DNA of 64,000 bases, taken from positions 1,735,501-1,799,500 of the forward strand of contig NZ_JAIWOU010000001.1 of NCBI RefSeq assembly GCF_021295395.1. The letters are read 5' to 3'. A program made the position numbers and the translations under genes. Below, piece by piece: positions 45,767-55,622 of the stretch. The first letter of the stretch is position 1; every line of letters begins with the position of its first letter. The notes under the pieces were generated by a model that saw only the letters and a program-made list of their open reading frames with translations, ran no database searches and was not told the DNA's origin. This stretch comes from Komagataeibacter sp. FNDCR2 (GTDB taxonomy: Bacteria > Pseudomonadota > Alphaproteobacteria > Acetobacterales > Acetobacteraceae).

Positions 45767-48310
45767 ATGCCGCAGTTCCCCACGACCGCGCCCGTTCCCA
45801 CCGACCCGCGCAACCAGACAGGTTTCACGCATGTTCGCGGCGCGCGGGAACACAACCTGAAAGACGTGAACGTGGACATCCCGCGTGACAGGCTGGTGGT
45901 GTTCACGGGGGTTTCGGGCTCGGGCAAATCCTCGCTCGCCTTCGGCACGCTGTATGCCGAAGCCCAGCGCCGTTACCTTGAATCCGTCTCCCCCTATGCC
46001 CGGCGGCTGTTCCGGCAGATGCCGGTGCCCGATGTCACCGCGATCGAGGGACTGCCCCCCGCCATCGCCCTGCAACAGCAGCGCGGCACGGGAACGGGGC
46101 GTTCCTCGGTCGGGAGCATCACCACGCTGTCCAACCTGCTGCGCATGCTCTATTCGCGCGCGGGCCGGTACCCGGCGGGCATGGAGCGGCTGGAAGCGGA
46201 ATCCTTTTCCACCAACACGCCCGCCGGGGCCTGCCCGCGATGCCACGGGCAGGGCCGCATCATGGACACGACCACGGACCTGCTGGTTCCTGACGACAGC
46301 CTGTCCATCCGCCAGCGCGCGGTCGCGGCCTGGCCCACCGCATGGCAGGGGCAGAACCTGCGCGATATCCTGATCACCAAGGGCGTGGACGTGGACCGCC
46401 CATGGCGCGACCTGCCAGCCGCCACACGTGAATGGATCCTCTATACGGAGGATACGCCCACCTTCCCGGTCTATCCGGGGCTGGATCATGCCGCCGTGCG
46501 GCGCGCGATCCATGACCACGTACCCCCTGCCTATAACGGCACGTTCACGGGCGCGCGGCGCTATGTGCTGCATACCTTCGCCACATCGCAAAGCGCCACC
46601 ATGCGCAGGCGGGCCGAACGCTTCCTGACCGCAACACCCTGCCCCGCCTGCCATGGCCAGCGTCTCAACCCCGATGCGCTGCGTGTGACGCTGGCGGGGC
46701 TGAACATTGCCCAGCTCACCCGGCTGCCACTTTCGGCCATCGCCCGCACGCTGGCTCCGCTGGCCAACGGAACGCAGGCCCCCGATGACGCCGCGCAGGC
46801 TGGCGCGGCCACGGCCATCGCCGCGCACCGCATGGCGGGCGACCTCGTGGCCCGCATCGCGGTGCTGGAACATCTGGGGCTGGGCTACCTGCAGGCCGAC
46901 CGCGCGGTGACCACGCTCTCACCGGGGGAATACCAGCGCCTGCGGCTGGGCACGCAGATCCGCTCCAGCCTGTTTGGCGTGATATACGTGCTTGATGAAC
47001 CCTCCAGCGGGTTGCACCCCGCCGATGCCCACAACCTGCTGGACGCGCTGATGGGGTTGAAGACGGCGGGCAATTCCCTGTTCCTGGTCGAACATAACCT
47101 CTATCTGATCCGCCGCGCGGAGTGGATTGTCGATGTAGGCCCGGACGCGGGCGCCAGGGGGGGCGAGATCCTGTACAGCGGCCCCCCCGACGGGCTGCGC
47201 ACCGTACCCCTTTCGCGCACCGCGCCGTACCTGTTCGCCAGTGCCACGCCCATCGCGGGCACCCCGCGCAAGGCCACGCGGTGGCTAAAACTTACGGGGG
47301 TGACGTGGAACAACCTGCATGACCTGACCGTCGGGATCCCGCTGGGTGTTTTCGTCACGGTGACGGGCCTTTCGGGGTCGGGCAAATCCAGCCTTGTCAG
47401 TCAGGCGCTTCCCGAAATCCTGGCCCGCGCGCTGGGCCAGAAACGCACCGGGGACGCGGAGGTGGACGGCATGGAGGACTACCCCCTCGGCACGCCGCAG
47501 GGGCAGGTGGCCCCGGGGCCGCACCCCGTGAAACGGCTGGTCATGATCGACCAGAAGCCGATCGGCCGCACGCCGCGCTCCAACCTTGCGACCTATACCG
47601 GGCTGTTCGACACCATCCGGCGGATATATGCGGCAACCGATCTGGCCCGGACGCGGCATTATGACGCGGGGCGTTTTTCCTTCAACCTGCCCAAGGGCCG
47701 CTGCCCCACATGCGAGGGCGCGGGATCGGTCATGGTGGAACTGCTGTTCCTGCCCAGTGTCTATTCGCCCTGCCCCACATGCCACGGCACGCGCTACCGG
47801 CCCGATGTGCTGGAGGTGACGCTGCACGGCAAATCCATTGCCGATGTGCTGGACATGACGGTGGATGAAGCCAGCGCGTTTTTTGCCGATACACCCGCCC
47901 TGCATGCGGCCTTGGGCACGTTACGGCAGGGTGGGCTGGGCTACCTCCGGCTGGGACAGCCCGCAACCGAACTGTCCGGCGGGGAAGCGCAGCGCATCAA
48001 GCTCGCCACCGAACTGCAAAAGCAGCGGCGGGGCCATACGCTCTATATCCTTGATGAGCCGACCACCGGCCTGCATCCCGCCGATGTGGACCGGCTGCAG
48101 GACCACCTGCAATCACTGGTCGAGTCAGGCCATACGGTCGTGGTGGCCGAGCATGACATGCGCGTGGCCGCGCGCGGGGACTGGATCATCGACATGGGAC
48201 CGGGGGCGGGCGACGATGGGGGGCGGATCGTCGCGGCAGGCACGCCGCGTGATGTCGCCCGCGCCCCGGCCAGCCGGACGGCCCCGTTCCTGCTGCCCCT
48301 GACGGGCTGA
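45767..48310 (+). CDS. UvrA paralogue (UvrA2/DrrC-type ABC ATPase)
   Basis: 847 residues, shorter than UvrA (about 940). Two ABC modules: Walker [10 protein letters not shown] (48-56) and GLSGSGKSS (about 537-545), with zinc-finger CxxC pairs ([32 protein letters not shown]). The first signature is degenerate (LSPGEYQRL), the second intact (LSGGEAQR). The UvrB-binding insertion appears reduced. UvrA2 proteins are linked to drug or DNA-adduct tolerance, not general excision repair. It stands alone, divergent from an exported protein gene and convergent with the permease gene. Confidence 0.9.
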   Translation: MPQFPTTAPVPTDPRNQTGFTHVRGAREHNLKDVNVDIPRDRLVVFTGVSGSGKSSLAFGTLYAEAQRRYLESVSPYARRLFRQMPVPDVTAIEGLPPAIALQQQRGTGTGRSSVGSITTLSNLLRMLYSRAGRYPAGMERLEAESFSTNTPAGACPRCHGQGRIMDTTTDLLVPDDSLSIRQRAVAAWPTAWQGQNLRDILITKGVDVDRPWRDLPAATREWILYTEDTPTFPVYPGLDHAAVRRAIHDHVPPAYNGTFTGARRYVLHTFATSQSATMRRRAERFLTATPCPACHGQRLNPDALRVTLAGLNIAQLTRLPLSAIARTLAPLANGTQAPDDAAQAGAATAIAAHRMAGDLVARIAVLEHLGLGYLQADRAVTTLSPGEYQRLRLGTQIRSSLFGVIYVLDEPSSGLHPADAHNLLDALMGLKTAGNSLFLVEHNLYLIRRAEWIVDVGPDAGARGGEILYSGPPDGLRTVPLSRTAPYLFASATPIAGTPRKATRWLKLTGVTWNNLHDLTVGIPLGVFVTVTGLSGSGKSSLVSQALPEILARALGQKRTGDAEVDGMEDYPLGTPQGQVAPGPHPVKRLVMIDQKPIGRTPRSNLATYTGLFDTIRRIYAATDLARTRHYDAGRFSFNLPKGRCPTCEGAGSVMVELLFLPSVYSPCPTCHGTRYRPDVLEVTLHGKSIADVLDMTVDEASAFFADTPALHAALGTLRQGGLGYLRLGQPATELSGGEAQRIKLATELQKQRRGHTLYILDEPTTGLHPADVDRLQDHLQSLVESGHTVVVAEHDMRVAARGDWIIDMGPGAGDDGGRIVAAGTPRDVARAPASRTAPFLLPLTG

Positions 48311-48340
48311 AACGCCGCCGGGCGGGCTGTCGTCGGGCGT

Positions 48341-49741
48341 TCAGCCGGGCAGCAGGCCCCACAGGGCGCATACCCCGGCAAACGCCAGCAGCGCCGCCAC
48401 CAGTGTCATGAGGCTCCAGCTCTGTAATCCCTCACGCACGGTGACACCGCACATGCGCGTCACGATCCAGAACCCGGCATCATTGACATGGGACAGCGCC
48501 ATGCCCCCCGCCCCCATGGCCAGCGCCACCAGCGCCAGATGGGTCTGGTCCAGATGCATGCGCCCGATCAGGGGGCCAAGGATGCCCGCCGTGGTCATGA
48601 GCGCCACCGTGGTCGGCCCCTGCGCCACCCGCAGGATCATGGTCAGGATAAAGGCCAGAACCAGCAGCGGCAGCCCCGTGGCCGCCAGCAGGCTGCCCAG
48701 CGCATCGCCCACGCCGCTGCCCACCAGCACCTGCGCGAACGCGCCGCCCGCACCCGTGATCAGGATGATGATGGCCGTGCCCGGCAGGGCCGCCGCCACC
48801 ACGTCCGACACCGTGGCGAGCGCCATGCCCCGGCGCAGCCCCAGAAGCCACGCGCACAGCATCACATCCAGCCCGAGGGCGACGAAGGGAATGCCCGCGA
48901 ACACCATGACCGCGCGCAGCCGCCCCGGCGCCATGAGCTCACCCGCCAGCGTGCCCGCCACTATCAGCACCACCGGCACGACAATGACCGTGGCGATCTC
49001 CGCGCCGCTGACCGGGTGGCGCTGGCTGGCCCCCATGAACAGCCGCGCGGGTTCATCCGCCACGTCATGGGTCTGGCGGGCGTGCCGCGCTTCATCCACC
49101 ACGGCACGGATGTCGGGTGAGCAGCCAAAGGGCTGCGCCATGATCGGGCGGGTGAACACATAGGTCAGCCCGGTCACCACCGCCGCCAGCGGCAGGCCCA
49201 GCAGCAGCATGTGGCCCGCGCCCACATCCAGCGCACCCGCCACGGCCACGGCCCCCGGGTGGGGCGGCAGCAGCGCGTGCACGGTCAGCATGGTCACGGC
49301 CATGGGAATGCCGAATACGGCGGGCGGGCGGCCCGTCTGGCGCGCCATGCCATAGACCAGCGGCATGAGCATGATGACGCCGACTTCGAAAAAAACCGGA
49401 ATTCCCACCCCGAAGGCGGCGATAACCAGCGCCAGCGGCACATGGGCGGCCCCCACGCGGCGCACCAGCGTGCCCGCCACCACCGCCGCCCCGCCCGAAA
49501 GGTCGATCATCCGGCCAATCATGGCCCCGAGGGCCACGATAATGGCGATATGGCCCATGGTGCGGCCCATGCTGCCCTGGACCGCATCGGCCAGCTTCGC
49601 CACGGGCATGCCGGTCAGCAGCGCCACACCCACCGCCACGACCAGCAGCGCCACGAAGGGATGCAGCCGTACCCTGAGAATGAGCAGGAGCAGGACGACG
49701 ATGGAGCCGGTGCCAATCACAATCAGCGCGAGCGGAGTCAT
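48341..49741 (-). CDS. GntP-family gluconate:H+ symporter
   Basis: 466 residues with twelve or more membrane helices. GntP markers: LRVRLHPFVALLVVAVGVALLTGMP at the start, FGVGIPVFFEVGVIMLMPLVYGMARQTGRPP, LLPPHPGAVAVA and a C-terminal SHVNDAGFWIVTRMCGVTVREGLQSWSLMT. It imports gluconate or a related sugar acid; acetic acid bacteria oxidise glucose to gluconate in the periplasm and take it up this way. No gluconate kinase gene is adjacent. Confidence 0.92.
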   Translation of the reverse strand: MTPLALIVIGTGSIVVLLLLILRVRLHPFVALLVVAVGVALLTGMPVAKLADAVQGSMGRTMGHIAIIVALGAMIGRMIDLSGGAAVVAGTLVRRVGAAHVPLALVIAAFGVGIPVFFEVGVIMLMPLVYGMARQTGRPPAVFGIPMAVTMLTVHALLPPHPGAVAVAGALDVGAGHMLLLGLPLAAVVTGLTYVFTRPIMAQPFGCSPDIRAVVDEARHARQTHDVADEPARLFMGASQRHPVSGAEIATVIVVPVVLIVAGTLAGELMAPGRLRAVMVFAGIPFVALGLDVMLCAWLLGLRRGMALATVSDVVAAALPGTAIIILITGAGGAFAQVLVGSGVGDALGSLLAATGLPLLVLAFILTMILRVAQGPTTVALMTTAGILGPLIGRMHLDQTHLALVALAMGAGGMALSHVNDAGFWIVTRMCGVTVREGLQSWSLMTLVAALLAFAGVCALWGLLPG

Positions 49742-49895
49742 GGGCAGATCCCGTATAAAGGAACGGCCAGTCTCGCCCGGCCCCTGTTTCCCTTATCAGG
49801 CATCCCGGCATGGCTCGCAATGCTGCCACGCGTAAAAAGCAATTCACGCTATAGACCGGAGGCCGCGAACGAACAGCCACCCTGAAAAAATAGAA

Positions 49896-49990
49896 GAAAG
49901 TTTTTGGTGAAGCTTTTTTCAAAAAGCTTCGGTAATGCCGCCTTTTTTTAAATAAAGGCGGCACCCAAAAAACTTCTATCTTTTATCAAC
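49896..49990. repeat. Dispersed hairpin repeat, copy B (most complete)
   Basis: Head AAAGTTTTTGGT, stem 1 GAAGCTTTTTTCAAAAAGCTTC (49909-49930), spacer, stem 2 GCCGCCTTT/AAAGGCGGC (49937-49962), then ACCCAAAAAACTTCTATCTTTTATCAA. It lies upstream of the permease gene and past the end of an exported-protein gene. Same order as copy A. Confidence 0.7.
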
Positions 49991-50022
49991 CCGTTATTTT
50001 CAAAACAGCTTTTTAGCGCGCC

Positions 50023-50547
50023 TTACGACCTGCTGGGCCGATGCGTTTTTTCACGCTCCTGCGTGGCGGGTTCCGCCAGCCAGTGGATACGGACATTGCG
50101 CAGCTCGAAATTGCGCTGCCCCTGCACGCCCATGTCACCAAACGGATCGTACACATCGCCGCTGACTTCGGCGCGGCACTGGTCATGACGGCCCGTATCG
50201 CCACAGATCTGCTGGGCCTTGCGGAAGGAAGCATCCTCCATCGTGGGACCATCGAGCGGCACGGAGCCGTTCCAGTCCACCTTGCCCGGCAGGTCGGCGA
50301 TGCGGAACGCCGCACAGTCCGCGCCACCCGAACTGGCGGAGGTAATGTAGCACCCGTTCACATGCACCAGCTTGCCGACATACTGGCCCGCCTCCGTCTG
50401 GAACGCCGCGACATCAAGCACGGTCACCGGGGCGGGAGGGGTTTCATGCCGCGCCTTCGTTTCGCGTGCGGTGGCGGGAGTCCAGCCCGCGCCCGCAGCC
50501 ACCACGGCCAGCCCGGCCAGCACGCCGGAATGAAAACGTCGCCTCAC
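50023..50547 (-). CDS. Exported hypothetical protein (174 aa)
   Basis: The signal peptide ends near TPATARE. The mature part contains VGKLVHVNGCYITSASSGGADCAAF and later AQQICGDTGRHDQC, so four cysteines form two probable disulfides. An OB-like or SH3-like beta core is suggested by LVHVNGCY, but no family is certain. Repeat copy B follows its 3' end. Confidence 0.65.
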   Translation of the reverse strand: MRRRFHSGVLAGLAVVAAGAGWTPATARETKARHETPPAPVTVLDVAAFQTEAGQYVGKLVHVNGCYITSASSGGADCAAFRIADLPGKVDWNGSVPLDGPTMEDASFRKAQQICGDTGRHDQCRAEVSGDVYDPFGDMGVQGQRNFELRNVRIHWLAEPATQEREKTHRPSRS

Positions 50548-50679
50548 GTCCCGTATTCCTTCTCTTTCGCTGCCAGCCCGTGCTGACGATACGAAAGGAA
50601 GTTTCTGCCATACACGCCGCCAATGTCACCACGGGGCAACGTGCGGGCAGCCATGCATGGGGCAGTGGTTACGCGCCGG

Positions 50680-51291
50680 CTAGAAGGGGGACGCCTTCTG
50701 TCCCGCGCCCTGCCCCAGATCAGCGAAATGCTGGGTTTCCGCACAGCCACGGAAACGGTCGAGCACCGGCACGCTGCCCGACAGCCCGACGCTAAGGGTG
50801 GTGTGGTCGCCAAATTTCACCACCGCCATATGGTTCTGCGCCATGGCGTTGAGCAGGCCGGTCAGGTCGGCGGGCCTGATGTCGGCCGCAAGGGTCGTGG
50901 CGTCATTAGCCTGCATGTGGAACACACGGGTATAGGCGCCGACGGTTACGGTCATGTCGCCCTTTTCCCCCGTTGCCAGCGTCCAGTGGTCATCGGCGCT
51001 GCGCACCTGTAGCGAATCGGCATCGGCGCGGAACATCAGGATCTCGCTTTCCGACCCGGCAATGCACAGGTCGGTATGCACCCCCGCATCGGGCGTGTGA
51101 TGGATGGCGACCCAGCCACCCGCCCGTTCATCCACCAGCATCCGTGAGGGGCTGGGCCCGCCATTTTCATCTTCCGGCTGCATGGCGACGGGCACGGCCT
51201 GCGGCCTGTCATCGTAGGACTGGGCCATCGCCCCCCCGGACAGGGAGACAAGCGCCAGACACGCCAGAAGAAAATTCTGCTTTCTAATCAC
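50680..51291 (-). CDS. Exported hypothetical protein, paralogue of the divergent neighbour (203 aa)
   Basis: The signal peptide MIRKQNFLLACLALVSLSGGAMAQ is clear. The mature part resembles the middle of the protein at 51662: VTVGAYTRVFH, LTGLLNAM, VKFGDHTTLSVGLSGSVPVLD against VVIGKFTVALQ, LPALVDAL, LPFEHEPVSFSMAGGAAALD. An invasion-protein (IalB)-like fold is possible but not shown. It and the neighbour share a 370-base promoter region. Confidence 0.65.
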   Translation of the reverse strand: MIRKQNFLLACLALVSLSGGAMAQSYDDRPQAVPVAMQPEDENGGPSPSRMLVDERAGGWVAIHHTPDAGVHTDLCIAGSESEILMFRADADSLQVRSADDHWTLATGEKGDMTVTVGAYTRVFHMQANDATTLAADIRPADLTGLLNAMAQNHMAVVKFGDHTTLSVGLSGSVPVLDRFRGCAETQHFADLGQGAGQKASPF

Positions 51292-51661
51292 TTTGCAACA
51301 ATCCCCATTGCAACAAAGACCGACGAATCGGAGTGGTGAACGACTCTAGCATCACTGTTCCGTGATGTTGACATATATTGTCACAATTCTGGACACGTAA
51401 ACCGTCATGACCCCGCCCGGTTTCCTTTATCCAGCCAGAACATCATGGCGCGGGATCATGGCGAATCTGCGACAAACTATGTCCATATCCTGCTCATACC
51501 TGCCATGTCGCCAGCGACAATAATAGTAAAGAAGATTTTCATTTTCGCCGCCCGCAGCCCTGCACGGCGTCCCGCCGCCATTGGCCTGTGCCCCGGCCGC
51601 CGTTATCATGCCCGGCCAGAACACGCTTTTACGGACATGGACAAGGAAGGGAAAAACCGGG
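51292..51661. other. 370-base divergent promoter region between two exported paralogues
   Basis: The left part (about 51340-51400) is AT-rich (GTTGACATATATTGTCACAATTC), with a GTTGACA/TGTCACA-like dyad that could be a promoter or operator. No convincing gene inside. Confidence 0.5.
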
Positions 51662-52588
51662 ATGCGCCTGCTACCTGCTGCCATCCTGGCAATCGGGACC
51701 ATCTGCGCCACGCCAGCGGCACAGGCGGCCGACCCGGACTGGATCTTCACCAATAGCGGGCCGGACGGCCAGCCCATGGTCGTCTCCCATCAGGGATCCC
51801 TGGATATCATGTTCTACCGCGCGACCAGCGGTACGATCGGCCTTGCCATCCACCAGCGCCACGGTCGCTACCGCAACCCGACGGGGGTGCAGACGGCCAT
51901 GGTCGTGATCGGCAAATTTACCGTGGCGCTACAGACCTTCCAGACCGGACAGGGCAACCAGAAATGGGACACGGCGGGCGGCGATCTCAGCGCGGACAAC
52001 CTGCCCGCGCTGGTCGATGCGCTCAGGACGGCACGGACCGGCACGATACTCCCCTTCGAGCATGAGCCGGTTTCCTTTTCCATGGCGGGGGGCGCTGCCG
52101 CGCTGGATGATCTGGCCCGATACGCGCTGGCGCATGGCGAAAGCCTGCCCCCCCCGCTGGGGCCTGTCCCGGCGGCCGCCGCCCCGGCGGGAGTGGATAT
52201 AGAAAAACTGGCCCATCATCCCTACGACACCCAGCACGGCCGCAGGTTTACGCTGCCGCAGTACGATATCGCCGCCAACTGTGACCGCGCCCACCTGGAA
52301 ATGCAGGACACGGATGGGGAATGCATTACCGCCGAGCAGAAAAGCCAGGCCACCCTGACCGCCCAGTGGACCCGTTACGACAGCGACCTGCGCGGGGCGT
52401 GTCTGTCCCTGGTGGCTGATCCGGGACGGCTGGAGAAATATCAGGCCCTGCTCATGTGCCTGTCACGTTACCAGGATGACCGCCAGCAATGGCAGCTTGT
52501 ATCGGGCTCCAGCGGCAGTGACGATATCCTGCCCACGAAAAACGCAAAGGAAGGCAGGCCCACCCCGCCCCCGGCGGCCCAGCCGTAA
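51662..52588 (+). CDS. Exported hypothetical protein with a C-terminal cysteine domain (308 aa)
   Basis: ATG 51662 follows AAGGAAGGG. The signal peptide ends at AAQAADP. The N-terminal half (about 30-190) is the paralogue of the 50680 protein. The C-terminal third (about 220-290) holds C-x11-C, EQKSQATLTAQWTRYD, C and YQALLMCL, a pattern shared with the exported protein at 59266 and with alphaproteobacterial LprI-like domains, whose conserved cysteines form disulfides. A Pro/Ala tail ends the protein. Function unknown. Confidence 0.7.
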   Translation: MRLLPAAILAIGTICATPAAQAADPDWIFTNSGPDGQPMVVSHQGSLDIMFYRATSGTIGLAIHQRHGRYRNPTGVQTAMVVIGKFTVALQTFQTGQGNQKWDTAGGDLSADNLPALVDALRTARTGTILPFEHEPVSFSMAGGAAALDDLARYALAHGESLPPPLGPVPAAAAPAGVDIEKLAHHPYDTQHGRRFTLPQYDIAANCDRAHLEMQDTDGECITAEQKSQATLTAQWTRYDSDLRGACLSLVADPGRLEKYQALLMCLSRYQDDRQQWQLVSGSSGSDDILPTKNAKEGRPTPPPAAQP

Positions 52589-52672
52589 TACGTGCGGGTT
52601 ATCCCCCGGGCCACATGCCGACCTGCGCAGCGGAACTTTGGAAAACAGGCTCTTACGGGGCGGGCATCCTGA

Positions 52673-52782
52673 CTATCCACAGGGGAAAGCCTGCCTGTTT
52701 TTAGCTGTTTTCCCGGCCATGCGGTTGGAAACCGGCCGAGTCATCCACGCCCTTATCCACATTATTTGCAAAATGATCCACA
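52673..52782. promoter_or_regulatory. Cluster of DnaA-box-like sites between convergent genes
   Basis: CTATCCACA (52673-52681), a perfect TTATCCACA (52753-52761) and TGATCCACA (52774-52782), all in the same orientation, with a weaker TCATCCACG at 52741 and AT-rich ATTATTTGCAAAATG between the last two. The 204-base gap has no gene. Confidence 0.5.
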
Positions 52783-52792
52783 AGGCGGACAT

Positions 52793-53269
52793 TTATTCCG
52801 CGCCATGATGGCCATCATTCACGCGCGCGCAGGCAATGCGTCGGCCATCGCGCAGCGAAGGATCGACCGTCATCTCGCCACGCGGCACCGGACCATCGGC
52901 TATCCTGTGGCCGGTGCCCATATGGCCCGACCAGGTGGAATAGGACAATGTGCGGTAGGTATCCGCCGCGCAGTTGTACATGACGGAAAACTGGACCGAG
53001 GCGAAAGGCAGTCCATGCCGGAGCATGTCCTCGTCAAAATCCTGTATGAACGTGGCGGAAGAATGGGTGCCATGAACCTGCACGGAAGCCAGGTCGATAT
53101 ACTCGTTGACGTTGTGCTGATAGGGCGGCAATTTCTGTAACTTCGCGCCGGCATGCGCGGGTGGGGATGCTGGCTGCCCCTGTTGTGCCTGTGCCGTCCG
53201 CGCACCAGCCGCCATGCCGCCGCAGGCGATACCCGCCGCCATCATGGCCACTGCAACCCTGTATGCCAT
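52793..53269 (-). CDS. Exported surface-adhesin E-like protein (158 aa)
   Basis: ATG 53269 follows GAAAGGGAG. The signal peptide ends near ARTAQAQ. The mature part has YIDLASVQVHGTHSSATFIQDF and FASVQFSVMYNCAADTYRTLSYSTWSG, the arrangement of the surface-adhesin protein E domain, with paired cysteines (NCAAD and IACARV). Members are small periplasmic or outer-surface proteins; adhesion is known only for a few pathogens, so the name is by fold. Confidence 0.65.
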   Translation of the reverse strand: MAYRVAVAMMAAGIACGGMAAGARTAQAQQGQPASPPAHAGAKLQKLPPYQHNVNEYIDLASVQVHGTHSSATFIQDFDEDMLRHGLPFASVQFSVMYNCAADTYRTLSYSTWSGHMGTGHRIADGPVPRGEMTVDPSLRDGRRIACARVNDGHHGAE

Positions 53270-53410
53270 TTTCTCCCTTTCATACGCGCCGGTCGCGCCT
53301 GCGCGTGCCAGCCCCATGGTTCATGACACTGTTTTGCAGGATCAGCCCGATAGCGGCAAGATAAACAGCCCAAGACAGTCTTTCCCAAGCCCAGATAACG
53401 GGAGCAGTCC

Positions 53411-54631
53411 ATGCATTCCCTTTTTCCAGACACGCCCCGCATCCTGCTTCTTGCCGCCGTGCTCCTGCCCCTCGGGGGGGGCGCACGGGCCGCCGCGCCC
53501 CCCGTCACGCTGGAACGCGCGCCATTTGGCGCCATGTCGAACGGACGGCAGATCGAACAGTTCACCCTGACCAACCCACGGGGCATGCGCGTGAAGGTAC
53601 TGACCTATGGCGGCATCATTTCCGCCATCGAGGCGCCAGACCGCACGGGCCGTGTTGCGGATGTGGTGCTGGGTTTTCCCACGCTGGAGGGCTACACCGT
53701 GGACAGCGCACAGGGTGGGCTGTTTTTCGGGGCCACGATCGGGCGGGTGGCCAACCGGATCGCGAACGGCGCCTTCACGCTTGATGGCCATACCTACCAT
53801 ATTCCCCGCACCGAAGGGACCTCCGCCCTGCATGGTGGGTGCACGGGGTTCGACAAGCATGTCTGGACGGTCGAGGGCACCACGACCACCGCGCATGACG
53901 CCAGTGTCACGCTGGGCCTTGTCAGCCCGGACGGGGACCAGGGTTTTCCCGGCACGCTGACCACGCATGTGACCTTTACGCTCAATGACCGCAATGAGCT
54001 GTCCCTGCATTACCGCGCGACGACGGACCGCCCGACCGTGGTGAACCTGACGAACCACAGCTATTTCAACCTGGGCGGGGAGGGCAGCGGCCCGGTTGAA
54101 AACCATGTCCTGCAGATCAATGCCGGAAGCTACACACCGCTGGATGCCCGCTCGCTCCCGCTGGGCACCATCGCGCCGGTGGCGGGCACCCCGCTTGATT
54201 TCCGCACGGCGCACCGCATTGGCGCGCGGCTGCGCGATGCGACGCCACAGATGATGTTCCCACGCGGCTACGACCATAACTGGATCGTCAACAGCCAGCT
54301 TTCACCCGTTCCGGTGCTGGCCGCGCATCTGCTGGACCCGGCATCGGGGCGGACGCTGGATGTGCTGACAACCCAGCCCGGATTGCAGGTCTATACCGCC
54401 AATTCGCTTGACGGGCGTTACAAGGGCCCATCCGGCCATGCCTACCGCCAGACCGACGCCGTGGCGTTCGAGGCCGAACATTACCCCGACAGCCCGAACC
54501 ACCCGGATTTTCCCACTACGGAACTGCGACCGGGCCAGACATACGATGAAACGACCATCTACCGCCTGGGCGTGGAACCCACCCCCGCCCCCATGGTTAA
54601 GGGCCGGGGGCAGCCCGGTGAAAGCCGGTAA
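53411..54631 (+). CDS. galM: Aldose 1-epimerase (galactose mutarotase), exported
   Basis: 406 residues with a signal peptide (LLLAAVLLPLGGGARAAAP). Catalytic His in TNHSYFNLGG (about 210-220) and catalytic Glu in VAFEAEHYPD (about 355) are present; GRVANRIANGAFTLDG and GYDHNWIVN are standard GalM motifs. It interconverts the alpha and beta forms of glucose or galactose, here in the periplasm, next to the membrane sugar dehydrogenases expected in acetic acid bacteria (inference). A small lipoprotein gene follows at 54673. Confidence 0.93.
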   Translation: MHSLFPDTPRILLLAAVLLPLGGGARAAAPPVTLERAPFGAMSNGRQIEQFTLTNPRGMRVKVLTYGGIISAIEAPDRTGRVADVVLGFPTLEGYTVDSAQGGLFFGATIGRVANRIANGAFTLDGHTYHIPRTEGTSALHGGCTGFDKHVWTVEGTTTTAHDASVTLGLVSPDGDQGFPGTLTTHVTFTLNDRNELSLHYRATTDRPTVVNLTNHSYFNLGGEGSGPVENHVLQINAGSYTPLDARSLPLGTIAPVAGTPLDFRTAHRIGARLRDATPQMMFPRGYDHNWIVNSQLSPVPVLAAHLLDPASGRTLDVLTTQPGLQVYTANSLDGRYKGPSGHAYRQTDAVAFEAEHYPDSPNHPDFPTTELRPGQTYDETTIYRLGVEPTPAPMVKGRGQPGESR

Positions 54632-54672
54632 GGCCGGCACCCCCGTCACCCGCATGGGACAGGACAGAAGCA

Positions 54673-54846
54673 ATGAGAAAAATCGTCATGCTGTTATGCC
54701 TGGCAGGGCTCGGCGCATGCCAGGAGAACCACCCCCCGTCCGATCCCGCCCAGAGCGGTGGCGTTGGCGGCATGACCGGATCACCGGGTCAGGATGCGCC
54801 TGACAGCGGGCCGGGAGGGTCCGGGGGGCCGGGAATGGGCAACTAG
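54673..54846 (+). CDS. Small Gly/Pro-rich lipoprotein (57 aa)
   Basis: MRKIVMLLCLAGLGAC ends in the lipobox LGAC, then a low-complexity mature part rich in Gly, Pro, Ser and Asp ending GPGMGN. AGGACAG lies upstream of the ATG. It is 41 bases after galM on the same strand and probably co-transcribed with it. Function unknown. Confidence 0.6.
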   Translation: MRKIVMLLCLAGLGACQENHPPSDPAQSGGVGGMTGSPGQDAPDSGPGGSGGPGMGN

Positions 54847-54850
54847 CCGT

Positions 54851-55057
54851 TCAGTCCCGCCCGCCGCTTATGTTGACCAGCCCGATACCCAGCAGGCCCA
54901 GACCGGCCAGCCCCTCGGCCACCATCCATGAAACCGGCCCGATTCCATCCGCCGTCATACCGCGTACCAGAACGCCAACGCTGCCAATCATCAGCAGCAG
55001 AGACATGATAGTCGCCCATTTCAAAATCTTGCCGCGGTTCATTGATCTCTTCGCCAT
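54851..55057 (-). CDS. Small membrane protein (68 aa)
   Basis: Two hydrophobic helices (WATIMSLLLMIGSVGVLV and MVAEGLAGLGLLGIGLVNI) with a basic N-terminus. ATG 55057 or 55042 (after GAAGAG) could be the start. No family recognised. It converges with the lipoprotein gene, with four bases between stops. Confidence 0.6.
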   Translation of the reverse strand: MAKRSMNRGKILKWATIMSLLLMIGSVGVLVRGMTADGIGPVSWMVAEGLAGLGLLGIGLVNISGGRD

Positions 55058-55445
55058 CTGTCGGTCTGCTCACTGTTCCGGACCGGTTACCTGCTTTCTA
55101 TCACCTAGCGGGTCCGGTCGTCCAAACACAGCATGCGCAGCCGCAATGCGCCTGTCGCGCAACAGCGTCCCGATCATGCAGATGTGATCCGATTCCCGGC
55201 CATTTCCCGGCTGGCAGGCACGTTAGGCAATCGCATCCCCTTATCATCTACCCCTGTAGCCGGACCTGTCCCCATGGAAAAACGGAACCAGCCGGTAGTA
55301 TCGCTGTCCGGCCAGCGGGAATGGAGTGCGTATATGCGGCACATCGTGCAGGTGTGGCGCGCCTATCCTTATGTCTTCATGTACCTGTGGGATGGGGATT
55401 GAATCTGTTCGGCAGAGTGTCCAGCGGGGAAAGGAGGATGAATTT
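55058..55445. other. 388-base gap; one doubtful 42-codon frame
   Basis: A frame at 55274-55402 (MEKRNQPVVSLSGQREWSAY to a Trp/Tyr-rich end) is open rightward but lacks a ribosome site, so it is not called. No other structure was seen. Confidence 0.4.
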
Positions 55446-55622
55446 TCATTCCTGCCGCAGGTCGGATGCGGGGAACCATTCATCATTGCCGGTGCCGTCA
55501 TTACGCACCCGGATCTGGCCGTTCTCAATAATTTCGACAACCGTCCCCTTCTCGCCGCGCTGTTCGGGCGCGACCGGCGCATCGTCCCTGACCACGACAA
55601 TATCACCCATTTTGAAATCCAT
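55446..55622 (-). CDS. Small SH3-like protein (58 aa)
   Basis: MDFKMGDIVVVRDDAPVAPE, then GEKGTVVEIIENGQIRVRND and EWFPASDLRQE. The V-x-V-R, G-x-V-V-x-I and I-R-V-R strands form a KOW/SH3-like beta barrel. A good GGGAGA site lies before the ATG. Short proteins of this type occur widely in alphaproteobacteria; role unknown. Confidence 0.65.
   Translation of the reverse strand: MDFKMGDIVVVRDDAPVAPEQRGEKGTVVEIIENGQIRVRNDGTGNDEWFPASDLRQE

Noticed and set aside
52589-52792. Replication origin at the DnaA-box cluster
   Set aside because: Only three or four boxes, no clear AT-rich unwinding repeat array, and none of the usual origin-linked genes nearby.
55274-55402. 42-codon frame MEKRNQ...
   Set aside because: No ribosome site and no family pattern; kept only as a remark in the gap entry.
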